Positions 9,476 to 18,870 of a stretch of 35,889 nucleotides of DNA are shown here, one piece after another. Below the pieces are notes generated by a model. It was not told the origin of the DNA. It was given only the letters and a program-made list of their open reading frames with translations, and did not search any database. Position 1 is the first letter of the stretch. Every line of letters begins with the position of its first letter. A program made the position numbers and the translations under genes. Source of the DNA: CAYMQB01 sp964392665 (GTDB lineage: Bacteria; Hydrothermota; E44-bin80); the NCBI GenBank assembly GCA_964392665.1, contig CAYMQB010000031.1, positions 1 through 35,889 of the forward strand, written 5' to 3'.

Positions 9476-9504
9476 AATATAACAGATTTTTATTAATCAA
9501 TCAA
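9476..9504 (-). promoter_or_regulatory. Promoter of the MATE gene, predicted leaderless
   Basis: On the minus strand TTGATT (9499-9504), 17-nt spacer, TATATT (9476-9481). The ATG (9469-9467) begins 6 nt after the -10 box and no Shine-Dalgarno fits in between. Confidence 0.6.
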
Positions 9505-9538
9505 GAGAAAAAGGGTAACTATGGGATTGGAAAAATAC

Positions 9539-9568
9539 TTGACATTTTATAGATTAGTGTGATATAAA
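9539..9568 (+). promoter_or_regulatory. Promoter of the macroglobulin-pbpC operon
   Basis: TTGACA (9539-9544), an 18-nt spacer and TATAAA (9563-9568). The leader of about 50 nt contains AGGAGGT (9612-9618), 6 nt before the ATG at 9625. Unlike the divergent MATE gene, this operon has a conventional leader. Confidence 0.65.
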
Positions 9569-9624
9569 TTTTGATGTGAATAGTCAGAAGAAATTTTATT
9601 AACCTTTAATCAGGAGGTTTAACA

Positions 9625-12600
9625 ATGCCTAAATTACAGAAGGACAGATTCATATTTTTAGGGATTTTGATTGCGTTTTTGTTCCTGGTGTTTCATGGTT
9701 GTAATCTGGGTAAAGGAAGTGTTTCGGTAAAGAGGTTTTACGATGAAGGTGAAGTTCCGCAAAAAACGAATTTCACGATTGCATTTTCTCAGAATGTGGT
9801 TGCAGCGGAAAGTGTTGATGTATGGAAGGACCAAAAGGGTTTAAAAATTGACCCACACATTGAAGGTAGATGTAAATGGATAAATCAGAAAGAACTAAGA
9901 TTCTATCCGGAAGAGCAGCTCAAGCCATCGACAGAATACCGTCTTGAGATATCTCCTAATCTACTGAAAAATAAGGCGTTACATATTAAAGGTAAAAGTA
10001 GATTTGAATTTCATACTCAGAGAATTGTGGTCAAGGATTTTACACATGAATATGTTATGAATGAGAAAGAACCTAATTCCGCACGACTGCGAATAAGTTT
10101 GGAATTTAATTATAATGTAAATCCACAGGAGCTGATGAAATATCTTAAAGTAAAGTTTCTTAAGGCTGAAGAAATTATATGCGATGTTGAACAGATAAAG
10201 GACTCTAATATACTTAGTGTCATAAGTAAGCCGTTTTCAGTGGAAGATATTGATAAAAAAGTAAAAGTGCAGATCAACAAAAATTTACTTCCGGTTGATG
10301 GTGTGGTTAGTTTGCTTAAAGAATATGAAGCTGTTTTTAGTATTCCGAGACGCAGGAAATTGGTAGTGGAAAGTGCATTTCCAGAATGCTCCAGTAGCGG
10401 TAGCTGGATAACAGTGAAGTTTTCAACTTTCGTAAACATCGATGCAATAAAGAATTTCATCGAGATAGAGCCTCGTATTAGTTATTATTTGTTGAAGCAG
10501 GAGAGATATGTTTACATTCATGGAAAATTCGAACCTGAGAAGGAATACATATTGAAATTGAGAAAAGGTTTACCTGCATTGAATGGGAACAAACTTGAGA
10601 ACGAATTTTCTTCAAAATTTATAATGAAAGAATTGGAACCATCGGTTGATTTTGTAACGAAAGGTATTTTTCTGCCAAGTAAAGGAAGTCTTAAGGTTGG
10701 TATAGAAACGGTCAATGTGGATACGATCGAACTCAGTGTCGAAAAGGTTTTCATAAACAATCTTGTTTATTTCCTTAATCATAACTGGATGTATAGCAGT
10801 TATTTCTCCAGGGATTATCTTGGTAAACATGTTGCGCGAGAGAAGATTGAGACGGAAGATAAGAAAAACAGTAAGGTTGTTACAACTGTGGATATGAATA
10901 AATATTTAAAGGATGACGAAAAAGGTATTTATATCCTGATACTCAATCAGCCGGATTACTACTGGGACCGAAAGATAAAATGGGTTAAGTTAACGGACCT
11001 TGGAATTATCGCAAAAGTTTCAAATGATGAAATGGTAGTATTTATTAATTCACTAAACTCTCTTTCACCGCAAGAAGGTGTAAAAGTTAAATTGCTGAGT
11101 AAGACAAACCAGGAATTATTCGAAGGTATGACGAATTCTATGGGGATCGTGCGGTTCGAAAACTATCAGGAAACGGTGAAGGATTTTCAACCTTTTGTTA
11201 TTATTGCCGAGAAAGAGAAAGATATATCTTTTATGAGACTATCGGATTCGAGATTATCGCTGAGCGACTTTGATGTTGGTGGTGCACCTCCAATGAAGCA
11301 GGGCTATGAAGCGTTTATCTATACCGACAGAGGAGTTTACCGTCCTGGAGATACCGTTCACCTTGCAACTGCTGTCCGTGATAAAAAGCGGCAAATACCT
11401 CCGAATTTTCCTTTGAAACTAAAAATACTCGCACCCGATGGCAAACTTTTCAATGAGTACAGGGGCTGGATTGGTGACGGAGGTCTGGAGGATTTTGAGA
11501 TAGATATTCCAATGTATGCTATGACAGGTGTTTATAGAGCAAGAGTCATAATAACCGATAGTGTTGTCATAGGCAGATTGCAGTTTAATGTCGAAGAATT
11601 TATGCCACAGAGAATAAAGGTTAAACTTGAAATTGAGAAGGATAGCTATGACGGAGGTGAAAATGTTCGATTTGATGTTGAAGGAACCATGCTTTTTGGC
11701 CCCCCTGCAGCTGGAAGAAAGGTAAGGACTAACTGTAAAATCAGTGCAAAAACGTTCAGTCCTCAAGGATATAGCAAATTTCATTTTTCAGATTATGAGA
11801 AGCATTTCGATGAGGTTAATCTCGATTTGGGAGAAGAAACCCTGGATAATGAAGGAAGACTATCGGGTAGTTTTCATATTCCCGATGGTATGAAAGCACC
11901 GTCATCCCTTCAAGGATTACTTGAAGTGTCGGTTCTGGAGATGGGTGGAAGGGCAGTAACGAAGAATAAGGAGTTTACCATACATCCATATCCTTTTTAT
12001 ATTGGTTTGCAAAAAAAGGAAAAAGGATATGGGAAGAAGAACGAAGAGGTACATATTAACTATGTCGTGCTGAAACCGAACGAGGAGAAAGAGAGGTCGA
12101 TGGGTTTGGAATTCAGTTATTATAGGGTTGAATGGAACAGTATACTCGAGCGTGATAATTATGGAACCTATCGTTATGTTTCTGAAAAATCGCTAAATCT
12201 TATTGAGAAACGCAATATAACTTACAATGGAGAAATATCTTCTCTTTCCTTTATTCCACAGCACTATGGTCAATACAAAGCAGTTATTACAGAACTCAAG
12301 TCCGGTGTATCTTCAAGTATCGATTTTTATGTTTCTGGATGGGGTTATGCCCCCTGGGCTATGGCTGAACCCGAAAAGATTAAGATAGATTTTGACAAGG
12401 AAAAGTACAAGGTAGGAGACAAGGCAAATTTGCAGATCAGGACACCTTTTCCGGGTAGACTTATTTTGACCGTAGAGAGGGATAGGGTGATTGACCAGAA
12501 AGTAATAGAGATGAAAGAAAACACTGCGAATATAAGCATACCGGTTCGAAAGGAATATGAACCCAATGTTTACATTGTTGGTAATTTGATTCGCTCCAAT

Positions 12601-15000
12601 AAATCGACTGAGGTTCACGCACCAATTCGGGCTTATGGTGCCTATCCTCTTATGATGGACTGCAGCGAAACACAACTTTCAGTTGAACTAAAGGTTCCTA
12701 CTCACATTAAGCCCCGTTCGAATCTTGATGTTTCGGTCAAAGTGAAAGGTGGTTCGAGTCATACATATCTTACGGTTGCCGCAGTTGATGAAGGAATCTG
12801 TCAGATTACTTCCTTCGAAACCCCTGACCCATTTGGATTTTTCTATCGCAAACGCAGACTTTCCGTAGAAACTTTCGATATATACTCTTTTATTTTGCCA
12901 GAACTTGAAAAAACTGGAACCATCCCATCTGCTGGTGGTGGAAGAGCAGGAGAGGCTGCAAGGCACTTGATGCCTGTGGCTCTAAGAAGGGTTAAACCTA
13001 TAGCACTCTGGTCTGGAGTTGTAAAAACAAATAACAGAGGAAAGGTAACTGTTAATTTCGATATCCCTCAATTCCAGGGGAGTTTGAGAATAATGGCAGT
13101 GGCATTCGACGGAGAAGAATTCGGTTCGTCTTTCGAAAATGTTACTGTTTCCGATCCAATCGTTCTGACACCGACATTCCCCAGGTTCTTAACAGGAAAG
13201 GATAGTTTTGACATACCTGTTAATGTCTATAATTCAACAGCCAAAAATGGGAAAGTATCGGTTGAGATTTCTGCAAAAGGTCCCGTTTCGGTATTGTCAT
13301 CAAGAAAGAAAAGCATAACTATCGAAAGTAAGAAAGAGCAAGCTGTTAAGTTTACCTGCAGAGCGGCAAATGAAGTTGGAGCACTGCATTTCAACTTAAG
13401 GGCGAAAGGTTTGGGTGCATCCACAGAATATGATGTTGATATTCCTCTCAGACCGGGTTCGCCATTACTCACCAAGGTTGGTGCAGGGAAAATCGGTGAT
13501 GATGGAGAAACGACTCTTAGCATGAGTTCGGATTGGGTCAAAGGAACAACGAAGTTTCATATCTCTGTTTCGACGTTACCTACAATCAGATTCGGGCATA
13601 GTTTGCGTTTCTTACTCCGGTATCCGCATGGTTGTGTCGAACAGACGACATCCAGGATTTTCCCGCTCCTTTACTTCAATGAAATAGCGAAAGTTGTCGA
13701 ACCTTCACTGTTCAAGGAGCAAAGTGCAGATTATTACATAAAGGAAGGCATAAATAAGTTAAAGTCTATGCAGATGTCAAATGGAGCGTTTTCTTACTGG
13801 CCAGGTGGAAATTATGAATCGGAATGGGGAAGTATTTATGCAACTCACTTTTTGGCAGAAGCTCGAAAAGCAGGATATGAAATACCGGACTGGGTACTCA
13901 ACAAGGCTGCTTCACATCTTAAGTATATGTTAAGAAAGCAATCTCAACATAACCTAAGGCGTTATCTAATGGATAGACAGGCTTACATTACATATGTTCT
14001 ATCGATTCTTGGACAACCGGATAAAGTAAGTATGAATTACCTGAAAGAGGTTGAGTATAAGAAAATGTCGACCTGGGCGCAGTTTTTACTTGCAGGTGCA
14101 TATGCACATTCAGGCGATATCAATACTGCAAAGTCGATGATTCCTTTCAAGATAGCTCCGAGTGAAACACCAAGGGAGACAGGAGGAAATTTTAATTCTG
14201 GAACAAGGGAGAATGCCATTGTGTTGGATGTTTTAAGCGATGTCGACCCGGATAATGCTTCGATTCCTGTACTGATAGAAACCATTGCAGAAAAACTAAA
14301 GAGATACCGTTATTATTCTACACAAGAAGCTGCTTTTGGATTTGTGGCATTGGGCAAGAGTTTAAGGAACATCAAGAAGGGAGAATATAAAGGAAAGGTG
14401 TGGATGAATGAAGAACTTCTTGGTTCGTTCGACACAAAGAGCGAAGTATTTGAAACAGAGAAAGGAGAAGGTAAGAAAGTCAGGATCAAAATACAAGGTC
14501 AAGGACCTTGCTTCTACTACTGGTATTTCAGTGGCATAAAGAAAGGCTCGGATTTTGAAGAGTATTCAAGGGATTTACGGGTTAACAGGGTTTATTTTGA
14601 TAAATGGGGAAATCCCATTGTTTACAGCGATATTGAACAAGGAGATGTTATAGTTGCAAGATTAACTATGACTGCCCTAACGGATAATCTGAGCAATGTT
14701 ATAGTATCGGATATGCTACCTGCCGGACTTGAAATAGAGAATCCGAGACTTGAATCTCGCCAGACCTTAGACTGGATAGAGGACAGACCCATTGCGCCGG
14801 ACTATATGGACATAAGAGATGATAGGCTCAATATCTTCGTCAATTTACGGAAAGGTCGAAAGGTAGATTTTTATTATATGTTGCGGGCAGTTACATGCGG
14901 AAAATTCGTTCTCCCACCAGTGTTTGGGGAGGCGATGTATGATCCCTTCAAATCGTCGGTCGCAAATAGTGGTGAAATTACCGTTAAATCTTCAAGATAA
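9625..15000 (+). CDS. Thioester-containing alpha-2-macroglobulin lipoprotein (YfhM-like)
   Basis: 1791 residues, close to the roughly 1650-residue E. coli YfhM (ECAM). The N-terminus has a hydrophobic segment ending FLVFHGC, with Cys26 as likely lipid anchor; the lipobox is atypical (F and H at -3 and -2). Ig-like macroglobulin domains follow, with the signature IYTDRGVYRPGD near residue 567. The thioester motif YPHGCVEQT is intact (Cys1337, Gln1340), followed by the alpha/alpha toroid and the receptor-binding-like C-terminal domain. Family members are periplasmic protease inhibitors: a protease cuts the bait region, the thioester is exposed, and the attacker is covalently trapped. The stop codon overlaps the start of the PBP1C gene (TAATG), the same partnership as yfhM-pbpC in Proteobacteria, where the pair is thought to defend and repair the cell wall. 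Confidence 0.92.
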   Translation: MPKLQKDRFIFLGILIAFLFLVFHGCNLGKGSVSVKRFYDEGEVPQKTNFTIAFSQNVVAAESVDVWKDQKGLKIDPHIEGRCKWINQKELRFYPEEQLKPSTEYRLEISPNLLKNKALHIKGKSRFEFHTQRIVVKDFTHEYVMNEKEPNSARLRISLEFNYNVNPQELMKYLKVKFLKAEEIICDVEQIKDSNILSVISKPFSVEDIDKKVKVQINKNLLPVDGVVSLLKEYEAVFSIPRRRKLVVESAFPECSSSGSWITVKFSTFVNIDAIKNFIEIEPRISYYLLKQERYVYIHGKFEPEKEYILKLRKGLPALNGNKLENEFSSKFIMKELEPSVDFVTKGIFLPSKGSLKVGIETVNVDTIELSVEKVFINNLVYFLNHNWMYSSYFSRDYLGKHVAREKIETEDKKNSKVVTTVDMNKYLKDDEKGIYILILNQPDYYWDRKIKWVKLTDLGIIAKVSNDEMVVFINSLNSLSPQEGVKVKLLSKTNQELFEGMTNSMGIVRFENYQETVKDFQPFVIIAEKEKDISFMRLSDSRLSLSDFDVGGAPPMKQGYEAFIYTDRGVYRPGDTVHLATAVRDKKRQIPPNFPLKLKILAPDGKLFNEYRGWIGDGGLEDFEIDIPMYAMTGVYRARVIITDSVVIGRLQFNVEEFMPQRIKVKLEIEKDSYDGGENVRFDVEGTMLFGPPAAGRKVRTNCKISAKTFSPQGYSKFHFSDYEKHFDEVNLDLGEETLDNEGRLSGSFHIPDGMKAPSSLQGLLEVSVLEMGGRAVTKNKEFTIHPYPFYIGLQKKEKGYGKKNEEVHINYVVLKPNEEKERSMGLEFSYYRVEWNSILERDNYGTYRYVSEKSLNLIEKRNITYNGEISSLSFIPQHYGQYKAVITELKSGVSSSIDFYVSGWGYAPWAMAEPEKIKIDFDKEKYKVGDKANLQIRTPFPGRLILTVERDRVIDQKVIEMKENTANISIPVRKEYEPNVYIVGNLIRSNKSTEVHAPIRAYGAYPLMMDCSETQLSVELKVPTHIKPRSNLDVSVKVKGGSSHTYLTVAAVDEGICQITSFETPDPFGFFYRKRRLSVETFDIYSFILPELEKTGTIPSAGGGRAGEAARHLMPVALRRVKPIALWSGVVKTNNRGKVTVNFDIPQFQGSLRIMAVAFDGEEFGSSFENVTVSDPIVLTPTFPRFLTGKDSFDIPVNVYNSTAKNGKVSVEISAKGPVSVLSSRKKSITIESKKEQAVKFTCRAANEVGALHFNLRAKGLGASTEYDVDIPLRPGSPLLTKVGAGKIGDDGETTLSMSSDWVKGTTKFHISVSTLPTIRFGHSLRFLLRYPHGCVEQTTSRIFPLLYFNEIAKVVEPSLFKEQSADYYIKEGINKLKSMQMSNGAFSYWPGGNYESEWGSIYATHFLAEARKAGYEIPDWVLNKAASHLKYMLRKQSQHNLRRYLMDRQAYITYVLSILGQPDKVSMNYLKEVEYKKMSTWAQFLLAGAYAHSGDINTAKSMIPFKIAPSETPRETGGNFNSGTRENAIVLDVLSDVDPDNASIPVLIETIAEKLKRYRYYSTQEAAFGFVALGKSLRNIKKGEYKGKVWMNEELLGSFDTKSEVFETEKGEGKKVRIKIQGQGPCFYYWYFSGIKKGSDFEEYSRDLRVNRVYFDKWGNPIVYSDIEQGDVIVARLTMTALTDNLSNVIVSDMLPAGLEIENPRLESRQTLDWIEDRPIAPDYMDIRDDRLNIFVNLRKGRKVDFYYMLRAVTCGKFVLPPVFGEAMYDPFKSSVANSGEITVKSSR

Positions 15001-17294
15001 TGGAAAAGAAGCTTGCAGTTATTTCCGGAGCAGTTATTGCTTTTTTCCTTGTTGTAATGTTTTTCCCTGTTGATAGGGGAAAATTAAACAAGCCTGTTTC
15101 TCAAACGATCTATGATAGCAATGAGAGATTGCTTCGCGCTTTCCTTACAGGCGATGATAAATGGAGAGTGAATGTGGATGTTGATGAAGTTTCCGATCGT
15201 TTGAAGATGGTTGTAATAAATGTCGAAGACCGATGTTTCTATGACCATCCAGGTATTAATCCCTGGGCTGTAGTTCGAGCTATCTATTTGAATCTAAAGA
15301 ATAAAAGAATTATCTCGGGAGGCTCGACGATAACAATGCAAGTTGCGAGAATGATGGAACACAGAAAACGGAGTATCCCTTCGAAGATTGTAGAGATGAT
15401 TCGTGCAGTAAAACTCGAGGTACTTTATTCGAAGGATGAAATACTTGAGTTCTATTTCAATATGGCACCTTACGGTGGAAACATTGAAGGAATTGGTGCT
15501 GCCTGCTATTATTATTTCCAGAGAAGTCCATCTGAAATAAGTCTTGCACAGGCAGCACTGCTTGCAGCAATTCCCAATTCTCCGAATGCATTGCACCCTG
15601 AAAGGCATCCTTTAAGGTTAAAGAAAAAAAGGGATAATATATTGGCATATTTAAGAAAAAGAAGAGTTATTACGGATGAAGAATATTATCAGGCTAAGAA
15701 AGAAGATATTATTATTGAGAATCCGGGAATGCCTTTTGATGCTCCTCACTTCACCGATCTAATACATGGATATTTCCCTTTGAAGACAAGGGTTTATACT
15801 ACACTGAATTCCGCAATTCATGGAAAATGCAGAATAATACTTAGAGAACACTTGAAGAAGTGGTATGATTCAGGTATAACAAATGGTGCGGTAGTCGTTC
15901 TGGATAACAAAGACAACAGTATTCTCGCACTTATTGGTTCATACGATTTCTTTGACAAGGCTCATAGTGGGCAGGTGAACGGTGCGACATCCTCCCGTTC
16001 ACCTGGTTCGACGCTTAAGCCTTTCCTGTATGCTATTGGAATCGATAAAGGGCTGATGACGCAATCTTCCATAATGTATGATATTCCAATAAGCTATGCT
16101 GGATATACGCCAGAAAACTACGATAGTAAATACTATGGTGTGATTTCGGTCAAACAAGCACTGACCAAATCAATGAATATTCCGGCGGTGAACCTGCTTA
16201 GCAGGATTGGTATTGGAAATTTCGTATCTTTTCTACAGAAAGGTGGAATATCAACCATCGATTATGACAATCTGGATTATGGTTTGTCCATCATTCTCGG
16301 AGGGTGCGAGGTTAAGCTAGCCGAACTTACCAATTTATATGCAATACTTGCGAATGAAGGTCGGTTCAGAAGAGTCAGATACTGCAAAGATGATCCGATA
16401 ATACAAGGAAACTCGATCCTGTCTCCGGGTGCAGCATATATAATTACAGAACTGCTGAGCAAGGTAAAAAGACCCGATCTTCCAACATACTGGAAGTTCA
16501 GTATGGATAGGCCTAAGATCGCCTGGAAAACAGGAACAAGTTATGGTCATCGAGATGCGTGGAGTATTGGTTACACAAGGGGTTTTACCGTAGGTGTCTG
16601 GGTTGGGAATTTTGGAGGTCAAGGCACGCCTGAATTAGTGGGTGCACAGGTTGCTGGTCCAATCCTATTTGACATACTGAACGCAATATCTGGGAAAGAG
16701 GAAAGAAAGTGGTTTAAGAGACCGAACTCCGTGGGAACAAGGGTGGTTTGTGCAACCAGTGGAATGTTACCGGGAAGAGATTGTCCCCACAAAATCGAAG
16801 AAATGTATATCAAGGGTGTATCATCTGTGGATAAATGCAATATACATAAGACATTCTATGTGGATAAGAGAACAGGTTACAGAATCTGTAAATCTAATCT
16901 ATCAAGTTCATTATATGAAAGAAAAATATTCGAGGTTTGGCCTGCAGAGGTTGCAACATGGATGGAAAGAAATGGCTACGCTCTTGACAAAGTCCCTCCT
17001 CTTATGCCCTCATCACACGGAGTTATGTCCGGTAAAGGGCCTGTTGTTCGTTCACCTGACAGGGAATGTAAATACTATGTAAGAAAAGGAATTAACTCGG
17101 AATATCAGAAGATTCTTTTGGATGCTTCAGTTGATAATTCTGTAAGAAAAATATTTTGGTTTCTGGATAATAAACTAATATGGTCGGGTAGTCCAGAAGA
17201 AAAAGTATTCATTTATCCAGAGATTGGGGAGCACATATTGGTGTGTCAGGACGACCATGCTCGAGCAACCTCGATGAAACTTGTCATAAGATAG
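15000..17294 (+). CDS. pbpC: Penicillin-binding protein 1C (bifunctional transglycosylase/transpeptidase)
   Basis: 764 residues, a normal length. One N-terminal membrane helix (about residues 6-23). The GT51 transglycosylase domain has EDRCFYDHPG (Glu76; His83) and GGSTITMQ (107-114). The transpeptidase domain has SPGSTLKP (catalytic Ser337, Lys340), SMN (391-393) and KTGTSYGHRDAW (Lys510). A C-terminal BiPBP-type beta domain completes the PBP1C architecture. It polymerises and may cross-link peptidoglycan in the periplasm. All catalytic motifs look intact, although E. coli PBP1C is thought to contribute little transpeptidation. Its ATG overlaps the macroglobulin stop by one base, so translation is coupled. 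Confidence 0.93.
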   Translation: MEKKLAVISGAVIAFFLVVMFFPVDRGKLNKPVSQTIYDSNERLLRAFLTGDDKWRVNVDVDEVSDRLKMVVINVEDRCFYDHPGINPWAVVRAIYLNLKNKRIISGGSTITMQVARMMEHRKRSIPSKIVEMIRAVKLEVLYSKDEILEFYFNMAPYGGNIEGIGAACYYYFQRSPSEISLAQAALLAAIPNSPNALHPERHPLRLKKKRDNILAYLRKRRVITDEEYYQAKKEDIIIENPGMPFDAPHFTDLIHGYFPLKTRVYTTLNSAIHGKCRIILREHLKKWYDSGITNGAVVVLDNKDNSILALIGSYDFFDKAHSGQVNGATSSRSPGSTLKPFLYAIGIDKGLMTQSSIMYDIPISYAGYTPENYDSKYYGVISVKQALTKSMNIPAVNLLSRIGIGNFVSFLQKGGISTIDYDNLDYGLSIILGGCEVKLAELTNLYAILANEGRFRRVRYCKDDPIIQGNSILSPGAAYIITELLSKVKRPDLPTYWKFSMDRPKIAWKTGTSYGHRDAWSIGYTRGFTVGVWVGNFGGQGTPELVGAQVAGPILFDILNAISGKEERKWFKRPNSVGTRVVCATSGMLPGRDCPHKIEEMYIKGVSSVDKCNIHKTFYVDKRTGYRICKSNLSSSLYERKIFEVWPAEVATWMERNGYALDKVPPLMPSSHGVMSGKGPVVRSPDRECKYYVRKGINSEYQKILLDASVDNSVRKIFWFLDNKLIWSGSPEEKVFIYPEIGEHILVCQDDHARATSMKLVIR

Positions 17295-17353
17295 GAATGT
17301 AGGAGGAACTTCCATATACATTCCACCACAGAGACACAGAGCACACAGAGAAA
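17294..17353. repeat. Inverted repeat and remnant of an ACAGAGAC-type interspersed repeat
   Basis: GGAATGTA (17294-17301) and TACATTCC (17317-17324) form an 8-bp stem just after pbpC, followed by a CACAGAGA-rich stretch to about 17353. There is no T run, so it is not a classical terminator. The rest of 17354-17521 shows nothing that I can support. Confidence 0.45.
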
Positions 17354-17521
17354 ACATTTGTTTCAGGTTTTTAACCAGTCCAACAAATCAAACCCTTTTT
17401 CTCCCACGTTAAATGATTTCACTTCTAACTTTTGACTTGTCTTTTCTCCGATACTCCGTTTCACCGACACTCCGATACGCTCATCACTCTTCTCTCATGT
17501 CTTTTCGGTCTCTTAGTAATC

Positions 17522-18124
17522 TTACAGCTGTGCTATCAGTGTTATGAGAAAAGGAACGAGAATTGTGAGAACCACTCCATTGAAAACCGAGATTAAGGCG
17601 TAGGTTTTTCCAATAGTTCTTGTGATTATGGGAAGAGTTGTGTCCATCGATGTTACGCCTCCCGAGGCAATAGGGGAGAGTTTACCAAAATGTTTTGCAA
17701 ACAACGGGGTAAAAAGTAGAGTCAAACTTTCTCTGAAAATATTGGCAAGCAAAGCAAGAACCCCGAGCGTTTCACCATACAGTTGAGTAATAAGAATACT
17801 TGAAAGGCTGTAGTAACCCAGCCCTGAACCCACGAGAAGAGATTCTTTTAGATTGATTCCAGTAATTAGAAATGAAAGCAATCCGACTGTTAAGAGAGTT
17901 CCAATAACCACTGAAACAGGGAGCAGAAAGATCTTTACATTTAATGTTTTAATTATTCTCCACGCACCTGAATTGCTCCCCACTCCAATTCCAACAAGAA
18001 ACATCAAAAGATACAAAACATACATACTAAGATTACTAAATGAAACAATTTTAGATAGATTTGGAATAAGTCCCAGAAGAATACCTGAGCAGAAAAATGC
18101 GAGAATGATTAGACTATTTTTCAC
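17522..18124 (-). CDS. LysO-type lysine exporter, large (C-terminal) subunit
   Basis: 200 residues from a GTG at 18124, with about six hydrophobic helices. FLVGIGVGSNSGAW and VGSGLGYYSLSSILITQLYGETLGVLALLANIFRE match the C-terminal part of the DUF340/YbjE (LysO) family, which exports L-lysine in E. coli. I chose the GTG because it overlaps the upstream stop (GTGAAAAATAG), the usual arrangement for the split form. The longer frame reaching back to 18199 would overlap the upstream coding sequence by 86 nt. The family is a single protein of about 300 residues in E. coli; here it is two genes, as in several Bacteroidetes and other lineages. Substrate is inferred from family. Confidence 0.78.
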   Translation of the reverse strand: MKNSLIILAFFCSGILLGLIPNLSKIVSFSNLSMYVLYLLMFLVGIGVGSNSGAWRIIKTLNVKIFLLPVSVVIGTLLTVGLLSFLITGINLKESLLVGSGLGYYSLSSILITQLYGETLGVLALLANIFRESLTLLFTPLFAKHFGKLSPIASGGVTSMDTTLPIITRTIGKTYALISVFNGVVLTILVPFLITLIAQL

Positions 18125-18398
18125 TCTTCCTATCCTTGAGGAGCAATTTGCTGATAACAAATGATAACACGATACTGCCAGCAATTGCACCAAGAGCAAG
18201 AATGAGCGCTTGAATGCCTATCTTACCGATATTCCTGATAATTGTCCTGTTTGCTCCGACAGAAAGCCCTAAAAGAAAGAGAAGAAGGTAGACTGTCCAA
18301 TTAGTAATTCTGTCAATATTTCCTATTATTTTTTTTTGCTTCCTTAGTAGAAATCCTAAAAATGCCCCGGTAACGAAAAATGCAATTACATTAATCAT
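18114..18398 (-). CDS. LysO-type lysine exporter, small (N-terminal) subunit
   Basis: 94 residues, three hydrophobic helices, ending in a basic tail (KDRKSEK). LLFLLGLSVGANRTIIRNIGKIG corresponds to the N-terminal DUF340 half of YbjE/LysO. It overlaps the large-subunit gene, and the two presumably assemble into one transporter in the inner membrane. The gene has a promoter ending 11 nt upstream of the ATG, so the leader would be only about 4 nt with no Shine-Dalgarno. Confidence 0.75.
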   Translation of the reverse strand: MINVIAFFVTGAFLGFLLRKQKKIIGNIDRITNWTVYLLLFLLGLSVGANRTIIRNIGKIGIQALILALGAIAGSIVLSFVISKLLLKDRKSEK

Positions 18399-18409
18399 AA
18401 TTCAGACAA

Positions 18410-18438
18410 AGATTAGGCATATTCGGCAAGGATGTCAA
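18410..18438 (-). promoter_or_regulatory. Promoter of the LysO-type operon
   Basis: On the minus strand TTGACA (18433-18438), 17-nt spacer, TAATCT (18410-18415). The ATG starts 11 nt after the -10 box, giving a very short leader or none. Confidence 0.5.
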
Positions 18439-18483
18439 GATATTATTTCGATAAATTGATGTTTTTTCCCGGCAGCCGAAACC

Positions 18484-18774
18484 TATGTAGGGGTAGACCT
18501 GTGTGTCTGCCCCTATTGTTTCTGAAAAGTAAATCAAATCCCCTCTAAAAAGAGGGGTGTCAATGAAATTGACGGGGTGTGTAATCTCCTTTTAAAAGAC
18601 GGGGTTTAGCCTGTGAAATAGGAAAGTTCTTTGAAGATAGCGGTATTTCACAGGGTTCAGGGGTGTGTTCTGTCATTCCTGCAACAGCAGGAATCCAGTC
18701 AGGGAGGAGGAATTTGACGGAAGAACTGCCATTCTGAGTAATCTTCCCCATATCATCCATGGAAGAATCTCGGA
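18484..18774. repeat. Inverted, diverged copy of the triple-hairpin repeat plus other repeats
   Basis: The stretch 18399-18870 has no gene. Bases 18484-18590 match the 3162-3590 repeat in reverse orientation (GGGGTAGACC ... GTCTGCCCC, then CCCCTCTAAAAAGAGGGG). A perfect 10-bp inverted repeat, CTGTGAAATA (18611-18620) with TATTTCACAG (18644-18653), follows. Then comes CATTCCTGCAACAGCAGGAATCC-like DNA (about 18674-18697) and a copy of the repeat seen at 1072-1122 (18716-18774, reverse). Confidence 0.6.
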
Positions 18775-18785
18775 TGTTAAAAAAG

Positions 18786-18814
18786 TTGACAAAAGACCTT
18801 TTTCACTTTAGATT
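18786..18814 (+). promoter_or_regulatory. Promoter of the zinc-ribbon/DUF1232 gene
   Basis: TTGACA (18786-18791), 17-nt spacer, TAGATT (18809-18814). The leader of about 50 nt carries GGAGGA shortly before the TTG start at 18871. Confidence 0.5.
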
Positions 18815-18870
18815 GTCTAAAAGAACGTGGAAGGAACAGTTGTTTTTAACGGTATAGCTGGAGGAATTGA

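Noticed and set aside
17294..17324. Terminator after pbpC
   Set aside because: The 8-bp inverted repeat is AT-rich and is not followed by a T run.
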